From Cellvibrionaceae bacterium (GTDB lineage: Bacteria; Pseudomonadota; Gammaproteobacteria; Pseudomonadales; Cellvibrionaceae), in the NCBI GenBank assembly GCA_028281575.1, contig JANQJP010000009.1, positions 62,001-126,000 on the forward strand: a stretch of 64,000 nt of DNA. The letters run 5' to 3'. Each line of letters starts with the position of its first letter. The first letter of the stretch is position 1. The notes below the pieces were generated by a model. That model was not told where the DNA came from. It did no database searches and saw only the letters and a list, made by a program, of their open reading frames with translations. The translations under genes were made by a program, and so were the position numbers. This document shows positions 62,926 to 64,000 of the stretch, in pieces.

Positions 62926-64000
62926 ATGCGTAAAACAAACACCCATAAAAGCCTATCGCGTAGAATTTTTTTGAAAAAGAGTGCGCTGCTTTCGCTTGGC
63001 GGTGCTGGCATGTTGTCCACATTAAGCGGGTTAAATATCGCACATGCTCAGACAGGGGCTTTTTCGGATTACAAGGCCCTGGTTTGCGTCTTTTTATTCG
63101 GTGGCAATGATGCTTTTAATATGCTCGTTCCACGTTCCGACACAGAATACGAAACCTACAGAGAAACACGGCTTTCGCTTGCCGTTGAACAAGCTTCCCT
63201 GCTGCCTATAAGTCCTATGAATTCTGTTCCAGCTGACTACGGCCTGCACCCCAACATGCCGGAACTACAGGAATTATTTGGCAACCAAAGACTGGCATTT
63301 ATTGGCAACGTCGGCGCACTTATCGAGCCAACGACACAATCCGCATACATCAATAATACCGCGGCTCTGCCACCACAATTATTTTCGCACAACGACCAAC
63401 AAAACTTTGTTATGAGTTTGCAGGCGACGAAACCTCAACAGGGCTGGGCCAGCCGCATCGCTGAAATGATGCTCGATGCGAACGTAAATACCGACTTGTC
63501 GATGAACATCACCCTCACTGGCGCCAATACTTTTCAAGCGGGCGGTACGAGAACACCTTATTCCATACCTGCATCAGGTGTGCAACGCCTTTGGGCCATC
63601 GATCCAAATTCCGCCGACGATTTTGTACAGCGAAGAACCCAGTTTTTTCAGTCCTTATTACAACAAAATCACAACCATTTGTTCGTCGACGAATACGCGA
63701 ACGTGCAAACTCGCGCAATGGAACTCGGGCAACAGATATCGACGGCACTGGGCAACATTTCTCCAATTACGACGCCTTTCGATGAAACAAGCCGCTTGGC
63801 AGCGAGCCTGAAAATGGTTGCTCAGCTGATCGCCGCCCACGCTTCACTCAACGTCAGCCGGCAAATATTTTTTATTGGCATTGGCGACTATGATACTCAC
63901 GGTGATCAAGCCAATCGACACCCGCGCCTCCTGCGCGAATTAAGTCAATCACTTAAATCTTTTTACGACGCAACGGTGGAACTTGAACTCGCCGATCAAA
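62926..64000 (+). CDS. DUF1501 family protein, Tat-exported (partial)
   Basis: The gene starts with ATG at 62926 (GAGGTG 8 bases before) and runs off the window after about 358 codons. The N-terminus has a Tat signal (SRRIFLKKSALLSLGGAG, cleavage near AHA). DUF1501 signatures are ALVCVFLFGGNDAFNMLVP, AFIGNVGAL, LFSHNDQQ and GIGDYDTHGDQ. Sulfatase/phosphatase-like fold is assumed for the family. No stop is seen. Confidence 0.88.
   Translation, partial: MRKTNTHKSLSRRIFLKKSALLSLGGAGMLSTLSGLNIAHAQTGAFSDYKALVCVFLFGGNDAFNMLVPRSDTEYETYRETRLSLAVEQASLLPISPMNSVPADYGLHPNMPELQELFGNQRLAFIGNVGALIEPTTQSAYINNTAALPPQLFSHNDQQNFVMSLQATKPQQGWASRIAEMMLDANVNTDLSMNITLTGANTFQAGGTRTPYSIPASGVQRLWAIDPNSADDFVQRRTQFFQSLLQQNHNHLFVDEYANVQTRAMELGQQISTALGNISPITTPFDETSRLAASLKMVAQLIAAHASLNVSRQIFFIGIGDYDTHGDQANRHPRLLRELSQSLKSFYDATVELELADQ

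Noticed and set aside
1-64000. CRISPR arrays or prophage
   Set aside because: No regularly spaced repeats with unique spacers and no phage structural or lysis genes were seen.

Overview
The window reads as chromosomal DNA of a marine-type gammaproteobacterium, most likely from or near the Cellvibrionales (Teredinibacter, Saccharophagus, Cellvibrio and relatives). This is inferred from gene content and order (oxyR-recG, ubiA-phoBR, a 1.2-kb-repeat-free MshQ-like surface protein, DUF1800/DUF1501 secreted pair) and not from any database comparison. The base composition is moderate and coding density is high, with genes on both strands. Layout: (1) 1-7850: yifB/comM and rep are chromosomal anchors. 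Between them lies a stretch with a large unknown anchored protein, a ParDE toxin-antitoxin pair, and a run of minus-strand small genes separated by three good attC sites. This is an integron gene-cassette cluster with no integrase gene in the window. (2) 7858-18157: a response regulator and a transporter-like hybrid histidine kinase diverge from a complete urtABCDE urea ABC-uptake operon. (3) 18183-19062: cytochrome c5 and a tRNA-Arg(TCG) preceded by a broken copy of the same tRNA. (4) 19284-27184: a LacI-type repressor diverging from a nucleoside transporter and the genes of the URC uracil-catabolic route (URC1-like GTP cyclohydrolase II homologue, URC4/DUF1688, uracil phosphoribosyltransferase, uridine kinase, semialdehyde dehydrogenase). 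Two near-identical palindromes are good operator candidates. (5) 27372-48207: mostly housekeeping and stress genes (hexose-6-phosphate epimerase-like, S41 protease, FHA protein, ferrochelatase, OxyR, RecG, HDOD protein, dicarboxylate/amino-acid symporter, HU, UbiA, PhoB/PhoR, a FemAB-like acyltransferase, a spermidine-synthase-like protein, an AraC-MGMT repair protein). (6) 48578-57394: a methyltransferase, a membrane Ser/Thr kinase with a sensor region and a cyclase-like middle, LysR/pirin, a DUF962 protein, a 3-methyladenine glycosylase, a frameshifted short-chain dehydrogenase, and an ArsR/AHSA1 pair. (7) 57433-64000: a large LamG/MshQ-like exported protein, then a DUF1800 lipoprotein and a Tat-exported DUF1501 protein that runs off the end. 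The least explained signal is a set of short intergenic elements at 18876-18919, 48293-48406, 54544-55006 and 56385-56488. They share small hairpins that each carry a six-base loop of the form A-N-G-G-A-W, while the long outer inverted arms differ completely between copies. One such element sits inside the duplicated tRNA-Arg and another is a 463-bp MITE-like element with perfect 34-bp inverted ends.
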